From Acridotheres tristis (Eukaryota; Chordata; Aves; Passeriformes; Sturnidae), in the NCBI GenBank assembly GCA_037013685.1, contig CM072890.1:13407043-13471042 (forward strand): 64,000 nt of DNA, given 5' to 3'. This document shows positions 1 through 61,954 of this stretch, piece after piece. Each line of letters starts with the position of its first letter. Position 1 is the stretch's first letter. The notes below the pieces were generated by a model. That model saw only the letters and a program-made list of their open reading frames with translations, searched no databases and had not been told where the DNA came from. Both the position numbers and the translations under genes were made by a program.

Positions 1-3000
1 CATGTCCACTTTGATTGGAAAACTGAGATTATGAAACTAGAAGAGCTTAAATTTAAGAAACAGTTAGTCACTAGTGAAAGCAGTACAATATAAATGACTG
101 AAAATTTGAAAACTCAGTCTACATGTGCCTTGAGGCCAAAATAATTGAATATTTAATTGTTAAAAATGCCTGAGTCAAGTATGACCCTGAAATTGCTTTC
201 TTACAAGACAATGGTTTGAATGCTCATAAGCACTCTCTTTTCAAGTATATAATTGCTGCTCACTTTTCAAGTATACAACTGCTTTTAATTACCTTTGAAT
301 ATTTGGAATAATAAAGCTCACAGCCTTTTTCAAAGATATCCAAGTTTATTACTGAAAAAAAAGTAATAATCAAATGTGCATGACACAAGCAAGTAGTTGC
401 ATTTGTATATGTAAACCTTGATAAAGTAAACAGCCTCCAAAATTTATGCCAAAAGTGTCTTACAGTAGTTAATCACATTTACAACTTTTCCTCATTGAAT
501 TCTTTTACTTCTGGGGTACATAGCTGCTTGTAAAAGCAATCCTAATACACAAAAGAAACTGAAAGCTGGCATGCTGGAGGAAATAGCTTTTGCACAGAAA
601 AGTAAATTTCTCCAAAATGCTCTCTGATACTGTAAACTTGTTTTAAATATTACTTACAAACTGTAGATTTATAAGTAGAAAAAATAGCTGTGATTTTATT
701 CTTGCTCCTTACTTAGAAATCAAGTTGTATTTAAATGTTACATAGATTTCAAATATATACACATTTTAAGAAATCTCTTATGATCACGATATTGCAAGTT
801 AGCCAGGACTATCAGAGTAAAAAAATGACTGAAGTATCTTATTCAGTCAGATTTTACATGAGATTATTTCAAAGAACTGAAATTTCAGTGATACTACTCT
901 AGGTAAAAATTAGAGCCAACAGTTTGGAAGATTTTTCAATACTAAACTCCAAGTCATTTAATAGAATGTGAAAAGAAAATGGGATCTAATTTTTTTCATT
1001 ATTAACAGACAAATCATCGTGTTCTCAGTGGTAAAAGTAGGTTCTCTCTCTAGCTTTAGACTCAATTGAGTTTAATCTTAATTTCTCATCCTGTTGCATC
1101 CTAACAAGTAGCTCATATCAATAAGAATGCAAACTACAGAGAACAACTAGCAATCGAGAGGTTGTATCAAGAAGATAGAATGAGCCAACAGAACTAAAAC
1201 AAGGTCATTTTGAGTGCACTGAAGAGGGAACTATTAACATTTCAAGACTAAATCCCAGTCCTGGATTTTAAAAGCTCCGATATACCATGGAATAGTGATT
1301 TCCCTTCTGCTCCTTGTTGTGCCATTAGAACTTTGTGCTGTTGTGGTAACATTGTGCTATTATGGTTACGCCAACGTTATGACAAATTTCTAGGAAATAT
1401 GTTTGTAATGGCAATATCAGATAAAAATTGTCAAAATGAATCCATTATAGAAATTTAAAAACTATACAACTGTGTAGGGTATTTAGGATGTATCTGTAGG
1501 AAGGGACATATGGAGAAAAAATTGTGGTGCTTGGGGAAGTGACTGAAAGAACAGAAACGGAACAGGTAGAGGTACCCCACACTGCCTCACACTGCTTCAT
1601 CCAACCAATGCTTACAGATTTGTAAAAAGCACCACACAGACTAGTATTTGTTCACTTTCTGCTTTGGCATCTCAATAAGAGACATCCAAAAACACCCTGT
1701 AAAAAAATCTGCTGTTACAGAATTGCCCTGGCAATTGGACTGTCACCCAGAAGGCAGTGTGTAGTAAAACACTGGAGGGAAAAAAAAAAAGATCAGGAGG
1801 CCTATCCCCATGCTTTATTCTCAAACCCTTATTTTTCAGAGCCTGTTGCAATTCTGCAGCAAAACTTGCTGGAGTAAACATGAGCCTTTTTTTGCCTTCT
1901 GCTCATTCTCACCCTCCACGTGCTGGTTGCTGAATTTTACTTCAGAAGAACATGGGACTTTGCGAGCATGAGGTTGGATATGAAAAGACTTAGGGAATTT
2001 TTTAAGCTACCAGATTTTCCACTACAGGAATATAGGTTAGAATTCACTTAAACACTTCCAAAAGTGTCACTGTATTTTAGTCAGACAAAGTATGCATTGG
2101 AACAAAATAACAGTTCTGTCTAGAAGTAGACTTCTATTTGAATTCTAGAATCAGTCTTAATATCAAATAATTATTATGAAGTGCTGCCCTTATATTTGCT
2201 TCAAACTTTGCCCCAAACAAGCAACCTTAGCACTTCATGAGGATCCAAAATATACAATGCTTCTGGAAGTACTACTACATTTTAATGGAATACTGATACC
2301 ACACTTTTTGTCTCTGTCCATTTCTTAATAGAAATAGAAATTAAAGAGAAAATGTGATTTTTTTTTTATTTTCCATCAACTTTTTTGCATTTATAAGTAG
2401 CTGTTTGTATAAAATTGGTTTTATAAGGCTACTGCCCAATATATATAAAAAAAATCTAGTTTATAGTATTTTTAATGAAAATTGGTCACATTTACAGGTT
2501 AACTATGCTAATTTGCCTCCAACTGTGACATAATACAAAAGTTTGTTAAGTCCCACAATGCAGGACATGACAGGTAACTCCAATGGATTCCATGGCTCCA
2601 GAAATTCTCTCTGGCAACACTCCCAGTTGGAGTTTGCAGTAGAGGAAGCTGCAGCAAGGAAAGAGCAGATGTGCATTATGCATATGATTAGACTGATCAT
2701 CCTAATGGCACATTTAGAATGAAACATCACCAAAACTCTTGCCTTTCCCCATATTAACACTCACCCTGAACCTATGTTTCCCAAGGTATTTTTCCTGCTG
2801 TAGAACTTTTATGAAGGAAACTTCTGGAAATTTATTAATTTTCCCATTAAGGTATTTATCTACTAACCTATTTTTACTAGTCTGTCTAGACATTTTCCTT
2901 TTGAGCTTTCCACAGGACACAACTGAGCCTAACTATACCTCAGAACACAATTTATGACAAGTTGTTGGAAAAAGGCATGGCCACAGCTGATGTGTATTTC

Positions 3001-3152
3001 ATACTAATGACGATAAGTAATTCCAAAGAAACATCTAACAAAAAATAAAAGCTCACTTATCACCTATCATCACTATTGAAATTTTAGCCCTGTCAGCATT
3101 TTCTCTATAAATCCTTTAATGAAAAGGGTTAGGAAAAAAGTGAATAATTAAT
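1..3152. other. Non-coding, AT-rich
   Basis: No exon, RNA gene or recognisable mobile element was found here. It lies downstream of ANO3 and may include distal 3' UTR or intergenic DNA. Confidence 0.6.
310..350. terminator. Convergent AATAAA signals
   Basis: A plus-strand AATAAA at 310-315 and a minus-strand AATAAA (TTTATT at 345-350) face each other. In mammals ANO3 and SLC5A12 are tail to tail, so this could be where the two transcription units meet. The motif is common in AT-rich DNA and no SLC5A12 exon is visible. Confidence 0.2.
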
Positions 3153-4350
3153 GTTGGAAAACACCTCAAAATTATCAGGTCCAATCTTTGACCAAGTATC
3201 ACCATACAAATAAATCACAACATTAATTGCCATGTCCAACCATTCCTTGAACACTTCCAAGGATGATGACTCCACCACTCCTCAGGCCAGCCCATTCCAA
3301 TGCTTAAAATGAAAAAATTCTTCCTGATGCCCAGCCTGAACCTTACTGAGTGTAGCCTGAGATTATTTCCCTTGTCTTGTCATAGTTGCCTGGTAGAAGA
3401 GGCTGAGTCCCACCTTGCTACAATCTCTTTTCAGGTAGTGGATAAGACACCTCTGAGCCACCTCATCTAACTAAACAATCACAGCTCCTTCAGCCATTCC
3501 TCCTATATCTTAAATCTCTCTAAATGCCTCACCAGCTTCATTGTCCTTCTCTGGACATGCCCCAGCACCTCAATGCCTGCCTGGAATCGAGGGGCCCAGA
3601 ACTGGACACAAGTCTCAATGTGTGGACTCATAAGTATAGATGGACAATCACTTCCCTGGTCCTGCTGTCCACACTATTTCTGGCACAGGACAGGATGCCA
3701 TAGGCTTTTTTGTCCACCTGGGCAGATGCTGGCTCATGTTCAGCTGCTGTTGACTAGCACCCCCTGGTCCTTTTCTGCAGGGCAGCTTTCCATTCTGGCC
3801 CCAGCCTGTAGCACTGCAGCGGGGTGTTGTGATCCAGGAACAAGACTTAGCACTTTGCCATACTGAACATTCCACTGACCTTGGCCCATTGATCCAGCCT
3901 GTCCATATCTCTCTGCAGAGCCTTCCTGCCCTCAGACAGATCCACAATCCCACCCAACCTAGTCTGTAAACTTATTGAGGATGCCCTTGATCCCCTTGTT
4001 CAGATCATTGATAAAGGCATTAAACACAACTGGCCCCAATACTGGGGCCCTGGGGAACCACACTACTGACCAGCTGTCAACCAGATAAATAGCATTCACT
4101 GCCACCCTCTAGGCATGGCCATCCAGTCAGCTTTAATCCAGCTAAGAGTGCACCTGCTGCCATCTTCTCCAGGAGAATGTCATGGGTGACATGGTTTCAA
4201 AGGCTTTACTGAACTCATCGAGGTTTGCCTTGCCTCCAAATATCCATCGAAGGATGCTCAATCACTGTGCTGTGGGAGCCTGAGCTCAACATTCAGGCAA
4301 GCCTTACCACTTAGCTGTGAATATTCTTAATGCCTCCCTCTTTGTAGAGA
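3153..4350 (-). repeat. CR1 LINE fragment
   Basis: The plus strand reads as the complement of a CR1 3' region: ACACTTCCAAGGATGATGAC, the lead-in to the 3' UTR, then codons complementary to the ORF2 C-terminus (KSCSWITTPRCSATGW, QQLNMSQHLPRWTKK on the minus strand). The reading frame is broken. The 3' end is at the left. Confidence 0.85.
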
Positions 4351-5100
4351 CAAAATTCTGGGAACTAATCATTAGGATGGCCAATAAAACAGAAATCTTA
4401 TTTTTCTTTTTTTATTCACCAAAGTTCAGATCTCACACATTAGGCACAAATTTAGAATAAAAAGTCTTAAGAAATGAGGTGTATATAATGTATCTGGACT
4501 TTGTGCCATTTCTGAAATGGAAATTTCTTTTGTCTGAATCTAGATGCATAATTTGGTTACGAATAAGTAGTAACACATTTTGAACAAATATTTTTAATAT
4601 AAAAAATCTAGTTGCTCATGCAGTCTCTCTAAGGGTGCAGACATAGAGCAAAGTCTTCATAGATAGATCTGCAATGATCTAAAGCATTTTTGCGCAAATT
4701 GAGGTTCTAAAGCTTTGTCAAATTTTACAAATGCAGCCTGCATGCACAGTCTAGTCATACTAGTAATTTGTTTGAAAAGACATTATTTAGAATATGAAAA
4801 GATCATTCACCATTCAAAAAATACATTATTCCTGAGGACAGTGTGTGCCTTATTCTTTACGAAAATAACGTGCAGCCAATCAAAACAGCATACTAAGCAA
4901 AGTCTAGCAGAAAGGTTTCTCAGCTTAAGCAAATGGCTAGAATATGGCAAGGCCTTTATACATTGTTTATGTCCTCCAAAAGTAAAGGACAGTGTTTCTC
5001 CAAACTTCTGGTGCTTTTCCAGTGCATAAAATACACCATGCCAGATCTACACACTTGCCTTTCATATACTTCTATATTCCAGAGCTGAAAAAAATTCATA

Positions 5101-5133
<33 letters not shown>

Positions 5134-7523
5134 GTATATGTAAATCTCAAATACAAAAAGATTTTTTTAATGTGGCTTTTCAAACCTGATTGGAATTTGC
5201 CTAGGTATGTATTTACATGTGCCAATAACAATAGAAGAAAGTATAAAATGGTATTTCTGATTTTTGCCTGATTTTACCCTGTATCTTTATAACTTGGGCC
5301 AATGAAGACATTTTTTTTTTAGAGAAAATATTAAAAATATTAAAAAGAGCTCATCTGTGACCTCCTGAAATATTATCACTAGGTGGCACAGAAACAAAAA
5401 CTGTTACACGGGGTTAATGCTGCCAAATGGTGCTTGATGATCCATAGAATGAGACAGAGAGACAATAAATTAAATCAAATGTTGTGATTCTATTAACACT
5501 GAGGAGAGTGCAGTAATTATTTTTTTTTTCTGATAATGACTCCTGAGGAACTTAATGCAAAACCAGAATATGAAGAAACAAAACAGCCTTTCCAAAATAT
5601 GGCAAGCTGAGTTCCATCAGCCCTTTATCACAGAATGAACAGGTAATGTATATGATTGGACCAGATCTTCACATTTCTTTCCTCCTTTCATGGAGCACTA
5701 TAGATACTCCCACAAGTGCCTTGTCTGGTAACAGAGCTGAAATTAACCACAAAATCTCATGAGTGTGGTGAAACAACTGAAGAATTAAAAGGCTGATGTT
5801 AGGCTCTCCGGATAAAATACATCCTATTTATCAACTTTGATGGGTTCTTGACTCTTGAAATTAATTTCGATGAAATAAAATACGATTATTGTGATAATAA
5901 ATGTAACTGAATACTGGAATCACACTTTTAAATTCAACGGGATAGTGTAAATAGCAAAAATTCAGGTCTTTTCATATCTGTCAGCAGTGATTTTGCTGTA
6001 GCTTTATCCCTAAAAAAAGTCAAAATCTGTAACTTTGTAGTTACTATGCTTTGCTGACTCTGTTTTTTAGATTTTTCTCATCCAATGTAGAGAAGTATTA
6101 TTTAAAATTGTACAGGAGAAACAGAACAACTGCAACTCCGTTTATCTACTCCCTTCCCTGCAAGGCATCCCTCCAAACTTGTTTAAACATTAAATACTTT
6201 TCCTGTATTACGAAACATTAGTAACAAACAATTTCATCACCAAAATGTGACTATTAACCACAAGCAACACTGCAGTATGCTGTTTGCACATAAAAACTGA
6301 AATTTGATACTTCAATGAATATCTACTTTTTTAGTGATTTTATCAAAAAAATCCCCCCCAAAGTGTAAGAAGACATAGCACTAGTACTACTACATCTAAG
6401 AATAACCAGCTTGTGTGTATGCATGTATATACAATCTGTATACATATTTGCCTGTATCCAGCTCCAGTGTTATGACATATTTAGGCCAATAAAAGAAGTG
6501 TACATTAATGCAACATTTACTATTACAATAAGAAGAACACTGCTCCAAATTGCTCTTCTTCTTCCCTGAACAAGCAAGCCACAATGTTATACTGTATGTC
6601 TCATATATATCTGCAGAAGCTTGCATACTATAAAGATATAATTGTATTTTGAAGAGAAAGTAATTTCACTGCATGGGAGTTTTTCAAGTTAGCATTCTAT
6701 AAAGTCACGGAATCATTGCCCAGACAGATCAAGAGGAACAGTAACACAGTTAGCATGAAAATGACACTTCTTTCATCCTGGAAGTCTGTGGAGATAGCCT
6801 TTCCAAAAGTGGAAAGACAACTCAACAGCTGTGTAATCTTCAAACAGAAAATTATGTCCTCTTAGTGCTGCTGCTTTCTTTCTGAATTTGGATTTTTTGG
6901 TTTTCAACTAGATGGATAAATTAATGACACTGATGTGCAAATCTTGAACTGCATAGTATATATTAGCAGTCACAGACCCCCTTTTTAGGGTAGGACCACA
7001 TCCACAATCTCAACAAGAGACTAAACCTGACAAAACAGTAAGCCTGAAAGATCAAGTCATGGCCACAAAGGCAACAATTTCTCTTTTCTTTAGAGGTGCT
7101 AACAAATGCAGCTGAGCAATCAGAAGCTGTAGAAGTAGTCGATATCATGGAAATTGGTTTTAGCCATGCCCTTACTCTATAGGTTCATGATAATTTCCTG
7201 GTTTTGTCATGCTTATAGTATCTTCATAAACAGCATGAAAATCCATTGCCTTTTTTAAAAATAGTATCCAGATTTTTAATCTGTCTGCACATTTCTGAAT
7301 GCCAATTGTCATTGGAGCTTATCACAGACCAGTTACGGGTAAGGCTTTTCATCGTCATCATTGGAAACATCGATTTTTCAGTGCCCACAGAAGTATGCAA
7401 CTGTACTGGCTAGCAAGAACATATATACACCACCACCAAATCTCACACTGATGCCAGACTGACTTCATTTTGTAGCTTCACTGGCCAGTTTCAAACGGTG
7501 CTTTTGTTGTAGCACGGTAGTGA
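4351..7523 (-). other. ANO3 3' UTR and flank
   Basis: Non-coding sequence directly after the ANO3 stop. Candidate polyadenylation motifs on the minus strand are ATTAAA (7275-7280) and AATAAA (4411-4416). Neither can be chosen from sequence alone. A TA repeat lies at 5097-5140. Confidence 0.5.
5097..5140. repeat. (TA)n microsatellite
   Basis: Alternating TA with a few CA/GT interruptions. Confidence 0.95.
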
Positions 7524-58254
<50,731 letters not shown>

Positions 58255-59137
58255 CTAAAAAAACCAAAAAGGCATTATTTCTGATATCAATTTTTATACA
58301 CATTTTTCAAGTAGTGTGAATTTTCAAGTTGCATTTGGAGAATGTAACTTAGTGTTAAGTGATAAGAATGCTGCTAAATATGGCAATCAATAATCCAAGC
58401 AACTTCTTCAGCAGGTATTGCTGATCCTTCAAGATTTCTGGCTGTCAAACTAGACAGCAACTTGCCAAAGCACCAAAGTCTGCAACCTTTCTCTAAGGGT
58501 TGAGTGCTTGTACCAGACTGAGTGTGAGAAGATAGTGACATTCAGGTTGGATTCCTCAGAGCATATCATACAGATTTTATGGGTGACCAGATGATCTATT
58601 ATACACACAGTGGTATGGATTGACAATCCCTGAGGCAGTGAGACCCCTGCAGGGTTAAAAGCTAACCTATTCTTTTGAAATATAAATCAGCTGACAACTT
58701 CATATCAGAGCAGTGCTCTGCACCAGACTGACTACTGCATTTTGGATCAGCTCCTAGTCTTCCTAAAACCAGATCTGCTGTACTAGCACAGCACATTATA
58801 AAAAACAAAAAAATAAATAACCATTGATAGGTAAAATAAAAAGATTCAATAGCCTTTAAGAGCAGATTTGTAGCCAAAAGTTTTCCCAAGAAGCAGGTAT
58901 GTATGGTGGAATACAGATTTTCTCTTCAAATATATAAATTATACTCAACTAATCTCATAATGAAATTTGCCATCATCAGCTGCAAAGGTGTTAGATATGA
59001 ACACTTATTCTCCCTGTTTTTCTTACTACTGCTTTTGTTCAGAAACTCAAGCAACAACTTTCTGTAATTGGTATCATCCAAGCCGCTGCATATTTAACCC
59101 TAAATTCAATTCCTGCAGAAAAAATAGAATATCATGC
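58255..59137 (-). other. ANO3 intron, left of provirus 2
   Basis: No exon or repeat recognised up to the provirus at 59138. Confidence 0.6.
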
Positions 59138-59857
59138 TGTTAAGGGTTGAATTGCCCCCCTTTTCGTGCTGTGAATTCCTCCCATTGTTATGTTAAGTAG
59201 TTGTGGCTACACCTTAAAACGACAGATAATGCTCTCTCATAGGGGGGTGGGTGGAGGAGGAGGAGGGGGGGGAACCGGAAAAGGAAAGGTGGGAGAGGGG
59301 GCTGGGGAGGGGACTCTCTCTCGCTGGGCTCGTGAGCGGAGAGGACACCCCCGTGCTTCGCTCTGACATCTCCTCCTGACATCTCCGTGCTGAGATCCAC
59401 GCTCCCTGCCTGGGACATCGCCCTGCCGCTCTCCCATCTCACCCTACTATCTCCGGACACTCTGCGGAGCACCACGACCGACACCGTGAGGGGGAGTCAC
59501 CTTCTCATCCCCGCTCACCTCTGGGCCTCCGCCGCCATCACTCCAGCCCTCTGCAACTGCGCGGGACCTGCCCTGCCCCCACAGCACCGGTAACCGAGCA
59601 CAGGGAGACGGCCTGCGGCCAAAGGGGACTGGAGCGGAGCTAGACTGTTCTGTTCTGTTACCAATTTTCATAGCTGTTGTTGTTTTCTGCCTTGTTAAAT
59701 ACCAGTAAAGAACTGTTATTTCACATCCCCATATCTCCTGCCTGAAAGCATCTGATTTGGACCTAAAATAATTAAAAGGGGGGGAGGTGCATTCTGCATT
59801 GCAGAAAAGGGGCTCTTGCCTTTCCTTAAACCATACCTGTCTTTTCAAACCAAGACA
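59138..59857 (+). repeat. 5' LTR of provirus 2
   Basis: A 720-bp LTR starting TGTTAAGGGTTGAATTG and ending ACCAAGACA. It differs from the provirus 1 LTR mainly in the CpG-rich centre (about 59311-59375) and the G-run near 59780. Confidence 0.92.
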
Positions 59858-59862
59858 GATTT

Positions 59863-59880
59863 TGGCGCCCAACGTGGGGC
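59863..59880 (+). other. Primer binding site, tRNA-Lys1,2 type (provirus 2)
   Basis: The same 18 bases, TGGCGCCCAACGTGGGGC, five bases after the LTR end. Confidence 0.88.
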
Positions 59881-59959
59881 ATTGCCTGAGGGCATTGAGA
59901 GAGGGGTAGAAAAGGGAATAACAGTTCTTGAATTACCCAAGCTTGTGGTAGGTGACACC

Positions 59960-61954
59960 ATGCTGTCCAGCTTACCCTGGATTGGCCTCCATGTGGTCAC
60001 TGCTATATCTCTCCCATTTGCAAGCCCTTTTTTAAACATGAGTTTCATAACCAAGGTTACTGTGGCTATTATCCGACTTATTATGTGGGTTGATCAGTTG
60101 AGGAATTCATGGATTTTTAGTTTTCTCTGGAAGATGGCCACATGCATTCAGAGCTATCGCACTCTAAGTGTGTGTTTCTGGGGCTACTTCAATAATGGTA
60201 CTTACTGTGAGGAAGTGGCAGCAGGTGAAATTTTTTCTCAACCCATCACAGGTTTGTTGAAGTTCACCCCACCAGTCTTCAAGGGGTTCCAATCCGCTTT
60301 AAATGCTAATGACATTATATTGTGGCTAGTGTTGTTTATATCCCTGTTAAATCTGTTCTATCTAACATTCAGAGATAAGGGGAGATTGACTTGGATAACA
60401 ACCCTGATCCCTACCCCAGGGATTAGTGATGTTACCCCAGAGCCTGATCCTGTCCTAGAGACTAGGGAGGTTATCCCAGAGCCTGATCCTGTCCCAGAGA
60501 CTAGGGAGGTTATCCCAGAGCCTGATCCTGTCCCAGAGACTAGGGAGGTTACCCCAGAGCCTGATCCTGTCCCAGAGACTAGGAAGGTTACCCCAGAGCC
60601 TGATTTTGTCCCAGAGACTAGGGATATTACCCCAGAGTTTGACCCTGCCCCACAGCCCACCTCGGAAAGGAACCACCCAGAATGGGTGGGGGGGCTAGCA
60701 AAGGAGATACGTGAGATGGGCCAGATGCTGAAGGAGCACCTCTCCCCAGCTGGTGAGAAACCCTCCCCCTGCCTTAAAGAGGGAGAATCTGATGGTGCAG
60801 CAGTGGGACCCACAGATGTTACATCCATCCAGGTTCCAGCTGAACTGCAAGGGCACTCACAGCCAGCAGCAGTTGCCCCTGTGGAAACTAGGAAGTCTAG
60901 GATGAAAACAAGGCACCTAGATAATAAGGGTCAGGAAGGGGGCCCCTCACAACCAGCAGGGGAGCCAGAAGTTGAGATCATCACCGAGTCCCTGTCATAC
61001 GAGAGTCTCCGTAACCTGCGAAAAGACATTGTACGACGGGGCCGTGAGCCTTTTACAACCTGGTTACTGCGGGTCTGGGACCTTATGGGTACAGGTGTGC
61101 AACTGGATGGTACTGAGGCAAGGAATTTGGGACCCTTGACCCAGGACTCAGGTGTGGACCAGGTATTTGTAAGGGAGACAGGTCTCCTTTCCCTCTGGGA
61201 GCGACTTTTAATGAGCGTGAGAGAGAGGTTTGTCCACAGGGAAAGAATGCAGGAGTACCACCAGAGAACACGTTGGAATACCCTTGAGGAAGGGATCCAA
61301 AAGCTGAGAGAAGTGGCAGTACTGGAGGTGCTCTTTGGGAGGGATGGACAGCATGACAATGACCCTGACAAGGTCAGGTGCACAGGACAGATGTTGTGGA
61401 ATCTGGAAAACCTGGGCCCATCTCAGTATACCTCCTTTATTGCAATGATTGATGCTGATACCAACCAAGTGACAGTGGGTTCTGTTGCCAACAGGCTCAG
61501 GAATTATCAGAGTATGATGGCTGGCCCAATGCAGGCTCATGTCTCTGCTGTGGCTAAGGACCACAGAGAGGAGTTTAAGGAGGAGATGAAGGAGAAAAGG
61601 GAAGAGGTGAGGAAGATCAGTGCAGCACCAGTGCGAGTCATGGACCTCAAAAGTAGAGCCCAACGCCCCCAAGCTAGGGAGAGAGGGTACACCCCACGTG
61701 CTGACCTGTGGTTTTTTCTCCGTGACCACGGGGAAGACATGAGAAGGTGGGATGGGAAACCCACTTCTGTCCTGGCAGCACGGGTGCGCCAACTCAGGCA
61801 GGGGAACACCAACAGAGGGAACTCCACTAAAGTGAAGGTAGCCTCAGCCTCCCATGGAGGTGCAGGGTATTACAGAAGGGAGGATGATCTGTCAGATCCC
61901 CTTGAAGGAACCTCTAGTATGTATGCCCAGGAGAGAAATAATAACCAGGGCTAG
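59960..61954 (+). CDS. gag: Gag-like polyprotein of provirus 2
   Basis: An intact frame of 664 residues from ATG 59960 to TAG 61952-61954. It is colinear with the provirus 1 protein and exactly 13 residues longer, accounted for by one extra 39-bp repeat unit (six units, 60431-60664). It shares the N-terminal hydrophobic segments, the NGT sequon and the capsid-like region, and also lacks a CCHC motif. A few substitutions separate the copies (for example the fourth hydrophobic-region residue change N to S near 60120). Confidence 0.83.
   Translation: MLSSLPWIGLHVVTAISLPFASPFLNMSFITKVTVAIIRLIMWVDQLRNSWIFSFLWKMATCIQSYRTLSVCFWGYFNNGTYCEEVAAGEIFSQPITGLLKFTPPVFKGFQSALNANDIILWLVLFISLLNLFYLTFRDKGRLTWITTLIPTPGISDVTPEPDPVLETREVIPEPDPVPETREVIPEPDPVPETREVTPEPDPVPETRKVTPEPDFVPETRDITPEFDPAPQPTSERNHPEWVGGLAKEIREMGQMLKEHLSPAGEKPSPCLKEGESDGAAVGPTDVTSIQVPAELQGHSQPAAVAPVETRKSRMKTRHLDNKGQEGGPSQPAGEPEVEIITESLSYESLRNLRKDIVRRGREPFTTWLLRVWDLMGTGVQLDGTEARNLGPLTQDSGVDQVFVRETGLLSLWERLLMSVRERFVHRERMQEYHQRTRWNTLEEGIQKLREVAVLEVLFGRDGQHDNDPDKVRCTGQMLWNLENLGPSQYTSFIAMIDADTNQVTVGSVANRLRNYQSMMAGPMQAHVSAVAKDHREEFKEEMKEKREEVRKISAAPVRVMDLKSRAQRPQARERGYTPRADLWFFLRDHGEDMRRWDGKPTSVLAARVRQLRQGNTNRGNSTKVKVASASHGGAGYYRREDDLSDPLEGTSSMYAQERNNNQG
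60431..60664 (+). repeat. 39-bp tandem repeat in gag, six units
   Basis: Units start at 60431, 60470, 60509, 60548, 60587 and 60626. The extra unit relative to provirus 1 is a second copy of the VIPEPDPVPETRE variant. Confidence 0.95.

Noticed and set aside
3573..3953. Open frames on both strands of about 100 codons
   Set aside because: They lie within the CR1 fragment. The minus-strand one is decayed CR1 ORF2, the plus-strand one its shadow.
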